A stretch of 64,000 nt of DNA from the NCBI GenBank assembly GCA_963723495.1, contig CAVRQR010000013.1, positions 359,080-423,079 on the forward strand. Direction: 5' to 3'. The translations under genes and the position numbers were made by a program. Of this stretch, positions 42,173 to 49,636 are shown one piece after another. Below the pieces are notes generated by a model, which saw only the letters and a list, made by a program, of their open reading frames with translations, was not told where the DNA came from and did no database searches. Numbering within the stretch: position 1 is the stretch's first letter; the number at the start of each line of letters is the position of its first letter. The DNA comes from Gp6-AA40 sp963723495. Its GTDB lineage: Bacteria > Acidobacteriota > Vicinamibacteria > Vicinamibacterales > UBA2999.

Positions 42173-42188
42173 ATTCGTGTTGACGAAT
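42173..42188. promoter_or_regulatory. Candidate ArsR operator 1
   Basis: ATTCGT-GTTG-ACGAAT, a perfect 6-bp inverted repeat just upstream of the arsR start codon. The same ATTCG half-site recurs in the second palindrome. Operator role is inferred from its position between arsR and arsM. Confidence 0.65.
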
Positions 42189-42204
42189 GTATCACGGCCG
42201 TCAT

Positions 42205-42224
42205 ATATTCGTCAAAGCGAATAT
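42205..42224. promoter_or_regulatory. Candidate ArsR operator 2
   Basis: ATATTCG-TCAAAG-CGAATAT, a perfect 7-bp inverted repeat ending 14 bp before the arsM start. With the upstream palindrome it would allow one repressor to control both divergent transcripts. Confidence 0.68.
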
Positions 42225-42238
42225 TCTGGAGGCCGGCC

Positions 42239-43090
42239 ATGATGAACACGATCAGAGAAGCGATTCAAGAGAAGTACGGCGAGGCCGCACAGCAGGCGCG
42301 GCGTGGCGCGAAGGCGGGCTGTGGGTGCGGGACGTCCTGTTGCCCGGACCCGATCACATCGAACCTGTACGAGGAGGACCAGGCCGCCGCCGTACCGGTC
42401 GGCGCCATGCTGGCGTCACTGGGCTGCGGAAATCCGACGGCGCTCGCAGAGTTGAAGCCTGGCGAAGTGGTGCTCGATCTCGGGTCCGGGGGCGGCATCG
42501 ACGTACTGCTGTCAGCCAGGCGCGTCGGTCCCACCGGCAAGGCCTACGGTCTCGACATGACTGCTGAGATGCTGTCGCTCGCTCGCGACAATCAGGCGAA
42601 GTCAGGATTGACCAACGTCGAGTTCCTCGAGGGCGAAATCGAGCACATACCGCTGCCGGACAACTCCGTCGGCGTGATCATCTCCAACTGCGTGATCAAC
42701 CTCTCTGTGGACAAAGATCGTGCGCTCAGCGAGGCGTTCCGGGTACTGAAGCCCGGTGGCCGGCTCGCGATCTCGGATGTCGTTGTCCGCGGCGATGATG
42801 TGCCCGAAGCGATGCGCCGGAACATGGAACTCTGGATAGGCTGCGTCGCGGGTGCCCTGGAAGAGAGCAGCTATCGCGACAAATTGCAGAAGGTGGGGTT
42901 CGAGGCGATCGATGTCGAGCCGACGCGCATTTATCGAGCTGCCGACGCGCAGCACTTGTTAGAGGAGGCCGGCCTCTCCGATTCAACTGTCCCCGCAGCA
43001 ATCGATGGCCGCTTCATGAGCGCGTTTGTGCGAGCCACAAAGCCGGCAGCAATCAGGAAGACCTGTTGTGACCCGACGTGTTGTTCATGA
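42239..43090 (+). CDS. arsM: Arsenite methyltransferase
   Basis: About 283 residues, SAM-dependent. Rossmann motif VVLDLGSGGGIDVLLSAR; EHIPLPDNSVGVIISNCVINLSVDKDRALSEAFRVLKPGGRLAISDVV is typical of ArsM, with the catalytic Cys in SNCVINL. Further Cys clusters are present at the N-terminus (GCGCGTSCCPD) and C-terminus (KTCCDPTCCS), together with IGCVAGALEE. Methylates arsenite to volatile or less toxic species. The ATG at 42239 (or 42242) follows TGGAGG. Divergent from arsR; expression should be arsenite-inducible. Confidence 0.94.
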   Translation: MMNTIREAIQEKYGEAAQQARRGAKAGCGCGTSCCPDPITSNLYEEDQAAAVPVGAMLASLGCGNPTALAELKPGEVVLDLGSGGGIDVLLSARRVGPTGKAYGLDMTAEMLSLARDNQAKSGLTNVEFLEGEIEHIPLPDNSVGVIISNCVINLSVDKDRALSEAFRVLKPGGRLAISDVVVRGDDVPEAMRRNMELWIGCVAGALEESSYRDKLQKVGFEAIDVEPTRIYRAADAQHLLEEAGLSDSTVPAAIDGRFMSAFVRATKPAAIRKTCCDPTCCS

Positions 43091-43106
43091 ACACCGACTG
43101 AGGGAC

Positions 43107-43370
43107 TCAGGTATTTCGCGACGGTGGCCTGACAGACCGTAAACCATAATCTCCTGCCCGCAGCGCACCGAGCCAGTCCTGGGCCAACGTGCGCGCCGAT
43201 TCAATGTCAGCGACGATTTGCGAATATAGCGGCGGATCGCCGAAGTAGCCGACTCGAAGTTCCACGCCAGTGGAGGAGTCGAAGATTGAGCAGGTCAAGA
43301 TCCGAGTGCTCGAACCCTCTAATACGCGCCAACACATCTCCGAATGGCTTGAAGTCATTTCGTTCGTCAT
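43107..43370 (-). CDS. Small uncharacterised protein
   Basis: 87 residues. The central part CWRVLEGSSTRILTCSIFDS, then VELRVGYFGDPPLYSQIVADIESARTLAQDWLGAL, resembles a widespread class of short conserved hypothetical proteins (beta hairpin then helix with DIESAR). No signal or membrane segment. It converges with arsM, 16 bp apart. Start is uncertain. Confidence 0.6.
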   Translation of the reverse strand: MTNEMTSSHSEMCWRVLEGSSTRILTCSIFDSSTGVELRVGYFGDPPLYSQIVADIESARTLAQDWLGALRAGDYGLRSVRPPSRNT

Positions 43371-43808
43371 CGACTGAAGTTGCAGTCGTCGCTGACGTCA
43401 GACTGCTCAGATACCGCGCGGCAGATTCGATTCGCTTAGGTTGATAGATGCGCTGCGTCGCGAGCTTGCCTACGGGTGGGGATTCCAGACTCGTTGCAGC
43501 ACCCATTGCGACTGGCTTCAAGAAACGATCCAGTGTGACGACGCGCAGCGGACTTGCACACGTGCAGCGGGCATCACCCGCGCCATTGCAGTCAACGCTC
43601 AGCCGATACAAGGCGTCTGAAAAAGGTGACGCTGGACGGTATCGCGCGGTCCTCTTATGCCTCACATAGGAGGCGCTGCAGGTAGCGGACCGTCACGCTA
43701 TTCGAGCCGACTCTTCTGGAGAGGACAAGGGCGCTCATCAACCGAGGGTCGCATGATAGAGTTGCCCTCCTCCTGCTCCCCGCCGAAGTGTCGCCTTGGA
43801 GGGACGTC
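43371..43808. other. 438-bp stretch without a supported gene
   Basis: Divergent gap between the small minus-strand gene and the SGNH hydrolase. Open frames on both strands lack recognisable motifs. It likely holds the two promoters; I see no clear operator or hairpin. Confidence 0.4.
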
Positions 43809-44610
43809 ATGCCGCGCATTGTATTTGTCGGCTTCCTGCTGGCTGTTTCTGCGATCAGGCCAGCTTTCGCTCAGACTCCGACTCCCGCGTACCTCGTCAT
43901 GGGCGACTCGATCGAGTTCGGCCTCGTTGACGACAATTACCGCGCGATGGTATCGGTTATGTGCCGCTGGTGGCGGCATTTCTTGCCAGGTCGTCTTCGG
44001 CCAGCCTCCCATGGTGCACAACGCCGGTGTACAGTTCGCGCGGACACACGAGATTCGGCGCGATCAGTTGCCTGAGATCCTTGCTGCGGCGGTGGGCCAC
44101 GTGCCTGTGGTGGTGTCCTGGGGTGGCGGCGGGAATGACCTCGTCGAGGTGGTGACCGGACCGCAAGCCGCAACGTGCCGACGAAGTCAGAGTTGCCTGG
44201 GCCGCCTCAATGGCTTGCTCAACGAGACCGAGCAGAGAATCGATCGCACGATCAGGCGATTGCGGGAGTCCCTCGGATCGGCCGCAGTGATCCTGATGCG
44301 AACGCAGTACAACGCGCTGCTGCAGGCCGGATGTGCCTCAACCGAAGTTGCCGCGTTGGCGAGTGTGACCCTCGAAGGCGCGGACGGCACCGTCCTCGAT
44401 CGCGGTCTCAATGATCGGATTCGGTCGGTCGCTGAGAAGTACGGAGCGCAAGTCGTCGACCTATTCCTGCCGTTTGCCGTCAATGCCGCAAATCCCGCAA
44501 ATCCCGAAAGTGCAGACACATTCGTGGCCACTGACTGCACTCATCCCAGCGGCGCGGGGCACCAGGCCATTGCGATGCTCACCGGGGCAGCGTTTCTCGT
44601 GGCTCAGTGA
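43809..44610 (+). CDS. Secreted SGNH/GDSL-family hydrolase, frameshifted near 43950-43985
   Basis: Signal peptide IVFVGFLLAVSAIRPAFAQ; block I LVMGDSIEFG carries the catalytic serine; block III-like GGGGNDLVEV supplies the oxyanion Asn; block V DCTHPSGAGHQAIA supplies Asp and His. Two one-base shifts around 43950-43985 separate the N-terminal part from the rest (VVFGQPPMVHNAGVQFARTHEIRRDQLPEI onward). Rebuilt length about 267 residues. Esterase or lipase acting outside the cytoplasm; substrate unknown. Confidence 0.75.
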
Positions 44611-44735
44611 CGATCGCGCGCTCCAAACCTGGGTTACCGCGGTATTGAGACAGCGTATTCAAACGCGTGAAGACGACGAGCGCGACGGGTGCCACAGGGC
44701 TAGTCCCCTGGACACGAATTATGTAGAAAAATCGT

Positions 44736-44756
44736 CCCCGTTGTGATCTAACGGGG
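44736..44756 (+). promoter_or_regulatory. Hairpin covering the ribosome-binding region of an IS630-type transposase
   Basis: CCCCGTT-GTGATCT-AACGGGG, a 7-bp perfect stem directly before the ATG at 44758. The only purine-rich stretch (CGGGG) is inside the stem, so it could limit translation of the transposase, as is common for insertion sequences. Confidence 0.4.
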
Positions 44757-44757
44757 C

Positions 44758-45420
44758 ATGGCACCAATCGGACGGCCGAAGAAAGCGTTGGTGGTGACGG
44801 ATCTCGAGCGCGTCGAGTTGGTGCGCTTGACGAAACGAGCACCGGTGAATCGTGCCCTCGCGTTTCGCGCCCGCCTGGTGCTCGCCTGCGCGGCCGCGAC
44901 CGACACGGCGGTGGCGCGCCGCTATCGCACGACGAATGCGACCGTGGGCAAGTGGCGCGGCCGGTTCATCGCGCGCCGGCTCGAAGGGTTGTACGACGAG
45001 CCGCGCGTAGGCGCGCCTCGAACGATCACCGATGCAGAGGTCGAGGCGGTGATCGTCAAGACACTCGAGACGACACCGGCGGGCGAGCCCCACTGGAGTA
45101 CGCGCACGATGGCGGCCAAGGCCGGGATGAGTCACACGATGATCGGCCGCATCTGGCGCACGTTCGGGCTGCAGCCGCACGTCACGCAGTGGTTCAAGAT
45201 CCGCCCGATCCGCAACTCGTCGACAAAGTACGGGATGTCGTCGGTCTGTACATGAACCCGCCTCACAATGCGGTGGTGTTTGCGGTCGATGAGAAATCCC
45301 AGATCCAAGCGCTCCAACGTGCGCAACCGATCCTCCCGATGGACCTCGGCCAGCCTGAACGGCGGACCCACAATTACCTGCGCCACGGCACGCTCGATCT
45401 GTTCGCCGCGCTGAACTCAC
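44758..45420 (+). pseudogene. Truncated, frameshifted IS630-family transposase
   Basis: HTH part: ELVRLTKRAPVNRALAFRARLVLACAAATDTAVARRYRTTNATVGKWRGRF, then STRTMAAKAGMSHTMIGRIW. After a shift near 45225 the DDE region begins (VVGLYMNPPHNAVVFAVDEKSQIQALQRAQPILP, first catalytic Asp present) but similarity stops at LDLFAALNS near 45415, before the second and third acidic residues. The downstream sequence to 45556 is unrelated. Degenerate remnant, not mobile. Different sequence from the complete IS630 at 59-60 kb. Confidence 0.85.
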
Positions 45421-45556
45421 CTAGCAGCGCATCAATAAGGGCCCGTCCCGTGAACTGGACCCGGATACGGCGAACCTCGTCTACCAGTGCCCGCGCAGCT
45501 GGATGGTGCTGGCCCAGCGTGAATGCGCCTGGCTCCAACAGCGTCAAGCGGCGCTG

Positions 45557-45967
45557 TTATCGGCTTACTGGAATGACCTTCGTGACGGAAGCCGTGGGCT
45601 GAAACTGTTTCGTGTCCGTTCGCGGACCTATGTTGACCATAACGGCGAAGTCGCCGCGGTCGCCCCAGTCGACTGGCACAACCTTCACTGTAAACGTCAG
45701 CCGATGTCTTCCGCGTTGGAGATCGCGGCCATCGAACATCCGAAACTGCTGAGGTGATGCCACGTTGAAGCCAATTCGAGCGACCGCTTCGTCTGCTGAC
45801 TGCAGGTCCACGTCAACCTCGACCGTGAATTCTGTTTCTACGCCGCGAGTGACTCCCTCTACCGGCGCGAGCGCCACGATGCGGATGTCGTCCGACTGTG
45901 CGAGGGAAACGGCAACGGTGCGGGAGAGGATGAGCGCAACCAGCGCGACGGGTTTCAATCGTTCCAT
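45557..45967 (-). CDS. Small secreted protein of unknown function
   Basis: 136 residues; ATG at 45967 behind a very strong AGGAGGGG. Signal peptide RLKPVALVALILSRTVAVSLAQS. The mature part is a beta-rich domain (EGVTRGVETEFTVEVDVDLQSADEAVARIGFN ... RLTFTVKVVPVDWGDRGDFAVMVNIG) resembling an immunoglobulin-like or accessory surface domain. No catalytic motif. It faces away from the truncated transposase. Confidence 0.7.
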   Translation of the reverse strand: MERLKPVALVALILSRTVAVSLAQSDDIRIVALAPVEGVTRGVETEFTVEVDVDLQSADEAVARIGFNVASPQQFRMFDGRDLQRGRHRLTFTVKVVPVDWGDRGDFAVMVNIGPRTDTKQFQPTASVTKVIPVSR

Positions 45968-46580
45968 CGTGCCCCTCCTGCGCCCGCGGTGACGATGGCA
46001 GCGCGATCCACTGGGCGCCACTCGCCGACGGCTGCTGTAGTTGAAACGCTCGAATGCTTCTGCATGAACACCCACGCGCGCAACGCACGTGATCGTGCGG
46101 AGCCGTCTCAAACTGATATCGATTGGGCGTTCATCGCGGCCTCCAGCGCTGGGTACCGACCCGATTACCCACCTCTCTCTCAAGGTTCGTGCCGCGTACT
46201 ACCGCAGGATGTTGCCCGACTTTCGCAAGATGTTGGCCGGAGGCTCGGTCGTGGCCCGGAGTTCAAGGGGACGATCTTTGACCAACCTCGCCAGTCGGTT
46301 GCGAGCTTTGGGAGGACCTATCGACAAGCGTCGACCTGCGAAATCACGCAGCTTATAACAACAGTCGTAGACGGATTGCCACGAGACAGGAGGAGAACTG
46401 AAGATTGCCAACCTGGGAACGTGGCTGCGACGGAAAGCGGTGGACGCATTCTTGCTGAGACCGAGCTCATCAATCATGGGCACGACCAGAAGACTTCGCC
46501 GCACGGTCACGATTGTCCTGGCGGTGAGTTCCGGGGAGGCTCTGCTCCGCAGAGTTCGCGCTAACAGAGGATGTTCAAGG
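45968..46580. other. 613-bp stretch without a supported gene
   Basis: Divergent gap between two secreted-protein genes. Several short frames exist on both strands but none has family-like motifs. Presumably contains both promoters and perhaps old insertion debris. Confidence 0.4.
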
Positions 46581-47204
46581 ATGCACACATACACGGCTGG
46601 CTGTTATCGACTCATACAGGTGACGCTACTCGTGGTCGTCGGCCTCTGGGCCACGCCCGCGTTCGGCGCGCCGATCGTGTTCAACGACCGGGCCTCGTTC
46701 GCAGCCGCAGTCGGTCCCGACAGCGTGATGACGTTCGACGAACCGATCACCTGCAGCGAGTTGAGAGTCGAGGTCGGCACCTGTCGGGCCAACGTCGACA
46801 AGGCTGTATTCGAGTTCGAGAGCTTCTTCTACGGCTCCAGCTTCCTCGACGCGGTACCGATACGCGAGTGGTCCGCCTCGCTCACGTTCGATAGACCAGT
46901 ACGCGCGATGGGATTCGACGTGCGCGCCCTGTCCGACAACCCCTTCTTCATTTCGATTCGGACCTCGAGTCCACTCTCGGGTTCACCGTTCTTCACCTTC
47001 TCGGGTGATGCCTTCTTCGGTCTGCTTCTGGACGACGGTGCCATCTTTGGAGTCGGACTGAATCCCTTCGGCCCCGGACAAGCGGCACCGTTCGCCATCG
47101 ATAACGTCCGATTCGCGAGCGTCCCCGAACCTGGCACAGTGCTGCTCGTTGGGCTCGCCGCGATAGGCCTCCTGGCCCGCCCACGTCGGCGATCGAAACG
47201 CTGA
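46581..47204 (+). CDS. PEP-CTERM sorting-domain protein
   Basis: 207 residues. N-terminal signal peptide (LIQVTLLVVVGLWATPAFGA), a beta-rich body of PEP-CTERM type (ITFDEP-like start, FDRPVRAMGFDVRAL), and the C-terminal sorting signal: VPEPGTVLLVGLAAIGLLARPRRRSKR, that is PEP box, hydrophobic helix, basic end. Such proteins are cut and anchored by exosortase EpsH/XrtA-type enzymes and are linked to exopolysaccharide. No exosortase is encoded in this window. ATG at 46581 with AAGG just upstream. Confidence 0.9.
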   Translation: MHTYTAGCYRLIQVTLLVVVGLWATPAFGAPIVFNDRASFAAAVGPDSVMTFDEPITCSELRVEVGTCRANVDKAVFEFESFFYGSSFLDAVPIREWSASLTFDRPVRAMGFDVRALSDNPFFISIRTSSPLSGSPFFTFSGDAFFGLLLDDGAIFGVGLNPFGPGQAAPFAIDNVRFASVPEPGTVLLVGLAAIGLLARPRRRSKR

Positions 47205-47667
47205 CATCCGCAGCGACGCGCCGAACGGGAACGCTCATTCTCATCTGACACCGACGATCCGATCGCGTGGAAGGCGCTCGAGGACGGCGCAACTGCCTCC
47301 TCGGGCGTCGGGTACGCATCAAGCCAAGCCGAGGCCGGCCCGAAACCGAATCGACTCAGCGCCCTGTTTTCGGTGGCGTTGGCCTGTGGGCTTCGTCTCG
47401 GGGACCCGTCGGCAGCGAGGCGCTCGCTCAGACGACAACCCGCGAAGAAGCGTCACGAGGCTGGCGGAGACCGGCCGGAACCGCGGACGCGTATCGATCG
47501 GGGTGGGCGACTCAGGCGGCATATGGTCCTTGTCCTCAGGCCTTTGAAGGCTGTCACGGCCAAGGACACGCGGGCCCGAAGAATTTGACATCGCGGCATG
47601 GCCGCATGCGACGCAGGAAAGCCGCCTGTGGAACACTAGATCAGAACGAGCATCGAGGAGTCCAGCA
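47205..47667. other. 463-bp stretch without a supported gene
   Basis: Between the PEP-CTERM gene and the sulfite-oxidase-type gene. No motif-bearing frame; a GAGGAG site at about 47655 belongs to the downstream gene. Confidence 0.4.
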
Positions 47668-49065
47668 ATGCCTCTCTTCATCGTCCGGCATCAGCATGCG
47701 GCCGACGGCTGTCCGGCGCAGGACCCGTTCATGGGTGCCAGCCTTCTCAATCACCTGAGTCGCCCGAACCTCAGGAGGTTCGGCCTGCAGATCCAGGGCG
47801 AAGCCGTCGTGCAGGGAGCGCACACGATGTACATGATCGTGGAAGCCGCTGACGAGGACCGCCTGCGCGAGTTCATGCAGCCGTTCCAGATGGCTGGCAG
47901 TCTCGATATCTACCCAGCCTCAACGTGCGTGCGTGTGGTTGCGAGCGGTGGCTGCGCGGCACCCGTGCCGGCGAGCGCAGGCGTGCCCACGGTGGATCCC
48001 GAAGAGGCCTGCCAGCAGGCGATCGCCGCCGACATGGTCGTGCATCGAGCGCATCCCCTCAACTGCGAAACGTCCATTTGGGCGCTCGTTGGCAGCGTCG
48101 TCATGCCGAATACGCGCTTCTACATGCGCAACAACTTCGGCATGCCCAATCTCGACCCCGCGACCTTTCGCCTCGCGATCGGCGGTCTCGTCGAGCGGCC
48201 GCAGAGTTTCGCGGTCCGCGATCTCCAGAACATGAGATCGAAAACGCAGGTGGTCACGCTGGAGTGCGCCGGCAACGGGCGGGCGCTGTTCGATCGCCCG
48301 ACCGAGGGAGAGAAATGGGGATTGGGCGCCGTCAGCACGGCGGAATGGACCGGTGTGCCGCTCGTCGAGATCCTGGACCGCGCCGGCGTGCGGCAGGAAG
48401 GGAAGGACGTGCTGTTTCGCGGCGCTGACGGCGGGACCGTGGACGGCCGCTCGCAACCCATCCGCTTCGAGCGCAGTCTTCGGATCGACGACGCGCGCGA
48501 CAGCGATGTGCTCCTGGCGTACGCCATGAACGGCGAGCCATTGCCCGTCGAACACGGATATCCGTTGCGTCTCATCGTTCCACGCTGGTACGCGGTCGCG
48601 TCGGTCAAGTGGTTGACCGAGATCGAGCTCATCGACCGGACGTTCACCGGACATTACCAGGGCGACAAGTACCGGTATGAATGGGAGCGCGAAGGTCGAC
48701 TCGTCAGCGAGCCCGTCACGTTGCAGCGGGTCCGCGCCTTGATCACCGAGCCGTCGCCATATACAGAGGTGCGCCCCGGTGAACTGGCCATCCGCGGCGT
48801 GGCATGGTCCGGTGCGGCGCCGATTGCGCGGATCGAGGTGAGCGTGAACGGCGGCGACTGGCACGAAGCGCGTCTCGTGAGCGAGCGCAATCGCTACAGC
48901 TGGCAGTGGTGGGAGCTGATGACGCGCGTAGAGAAGTCAGGTGATCTCATTCTCCGCGCGCGTGCGACGGATCTGGCCGGGCGGACTCAGCCCGAGCGTG
49001 CCGAGTGGAACCGGCTGGGTTACGGCAATAACGCGATCCAGGAGGTCCCGATTCGCGTGTCGTGA
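47668..49065 (+). CDS. Sulfite-oxidase-type molybdopterin oxidoreductase with an extra N-terminal domain
   Basis: 465 residues. The Moco domain carries the ligand cysteine in VTLECAGNGR (Cys200), with RFYMRNNFGMPNLDP at its start and the dimerisation domain (RIEVSVNGGDWHEARL, then WQWWELMTRV) at the end. The first ~95 residues (MPLFIVRHQHAADGCPAQDP to CVRVVASGGC) are a separate small alpha/beta domain of the nickel-responsive/DUF4242-like type, followed by a linker. No Tat signal is seen, so it may be cytoplasmic. GAGGAG precedes the ATG. The 3' portion recurs in broken form at 56.1-56.7 kb. Confidence 0.88.
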   Translation: MPLFIVRHQHAADGCPAQDPFMGASLLNHLSRPNLRRFGLQIQGEAVVQGAHTMYMIVEAADEDRLREFMQPFQMAGSLDIYPASTCVRVVASGGCAAPVPASAGVPTVDPEEACQQAIAADMVVHRAHPLNCETSIWALVGSVVMPNTRFYMRNNFGMPNLDPATFRLAIGGLVERPQSFAVRDLQNMRSKTQVVTLECAGNGRALFDRPTEGEKWGLGAVSTAEWTGVPLVEILDRAGVRQEGKDVLFRGADGGTVDGRSQPIRFERSLRIDDARDSDVLLAYAMNGEPLPVEHGYPLRLIVPRWYAVASVKWLTEIELIDRTFTGHYQGDKYRYEWEREGRLVSEPVTLQRVRALITEPSPYTEVRPGELAIRGVAWSGAAPIARIEVSVNGGDWHEARLVSERNRYSWQWWELMTRVEKSGDLILRARATDLAGRTQPERAEWNRLGYGNNAIQEVPIRVS

Positions 49066-49076
49066 TCGATTCTTCT
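48380..49076 (+). repeat. Long direct repeat, left copy (3' part of the sulfite-oxidase gene)
   Basis: Nearly identical to 56120-56722 in the same orientation, with scattered substitutions. Similarity begins around 48380 and continues about 10 bp past the stop codon (TGATCGATTCT). The right copy lacks about 100 bp that correspond to 48724-48820 or so. Confidence 0.85.
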
Positions 49077-49196
49077 CCTGAGAATGCCGTGCAGTTCGTT
49101 ATTCAGACAGAGGGGGCAGGTCACACCCGCTGCCAGAACGCCGCAGAATCAGGGTAGATAATTCCTCCGCGCGAGGGCCCCGATGCGATCGCAACG

Positions 49197-49461
49197 ATGA
49201 ACATCCTCGCGCCGCAACTGTCGTTCAACTTCGGCAGCTCGGATGGGTGGTTATCTGAGCGCCGGCGCTGGGACCGCGCGAGTGAACGCCGGCGAGACCG
49301 GATCGTCGAGCGCCATCAATGCCGGCGGCGGCGCACGCTGGTTCATCAGGCGTCACGTCGCCATGGGATTCGACGTGCGGTGGCACAAGATCGCCGCCGA
49401 CGGCGAGACGATGGACGCGTCGACGGTCTTCGCCGCGTCCGTAGGCTTCTCGGTGAAATGA
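49197..49461 (+). pseudogene. 3' fragment of an outer-membrane beta-barrel protein gene
   Basis: Two overlapping frames together read NILAPQLSFNFGSSDG, then GYLSAGAGTARVNA, INAGGGARWFIRRHVAMGFDVRW and FAASVGFSVK. This is the closing strands of an outer-membrane beta-barrel, ending in the usual alternating pattern with a terminal Phe/Lys-rich strand. The 5' two thirds of the gene are missing and there is a shift near 49240. Gene debris at the left edge of the duplication-bracketed segment. Confidence 0.6.
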
Positions 49462-49636
49462 CCGTCTCGCATCACGTGTTCCCGCCGACGGAATCGTAAC
49501 CAGCACAGTAGCCGCGTCGACATTCGTCGCGTGCAGCGCCGCGCAGTTCTCGAGAGTCTGACGCAGATTGTAGCGCGGCTGACTTCTGCTGGCCCCCCAC
49601 TCACCAGTCCTGTGAACGATGGGGAAGGCCGACACT

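Noticed and set aside
45430..45757. Possible LprI/DUF1311-like fragment downstream of the IS630 remnant
   Set aside because: A short stretch (CAWLQQRQAALL) looks like the end of such proteins, but the conserved cysteine pattern is not complete and the frame overlaps the secreted-protein gene on the other strand.
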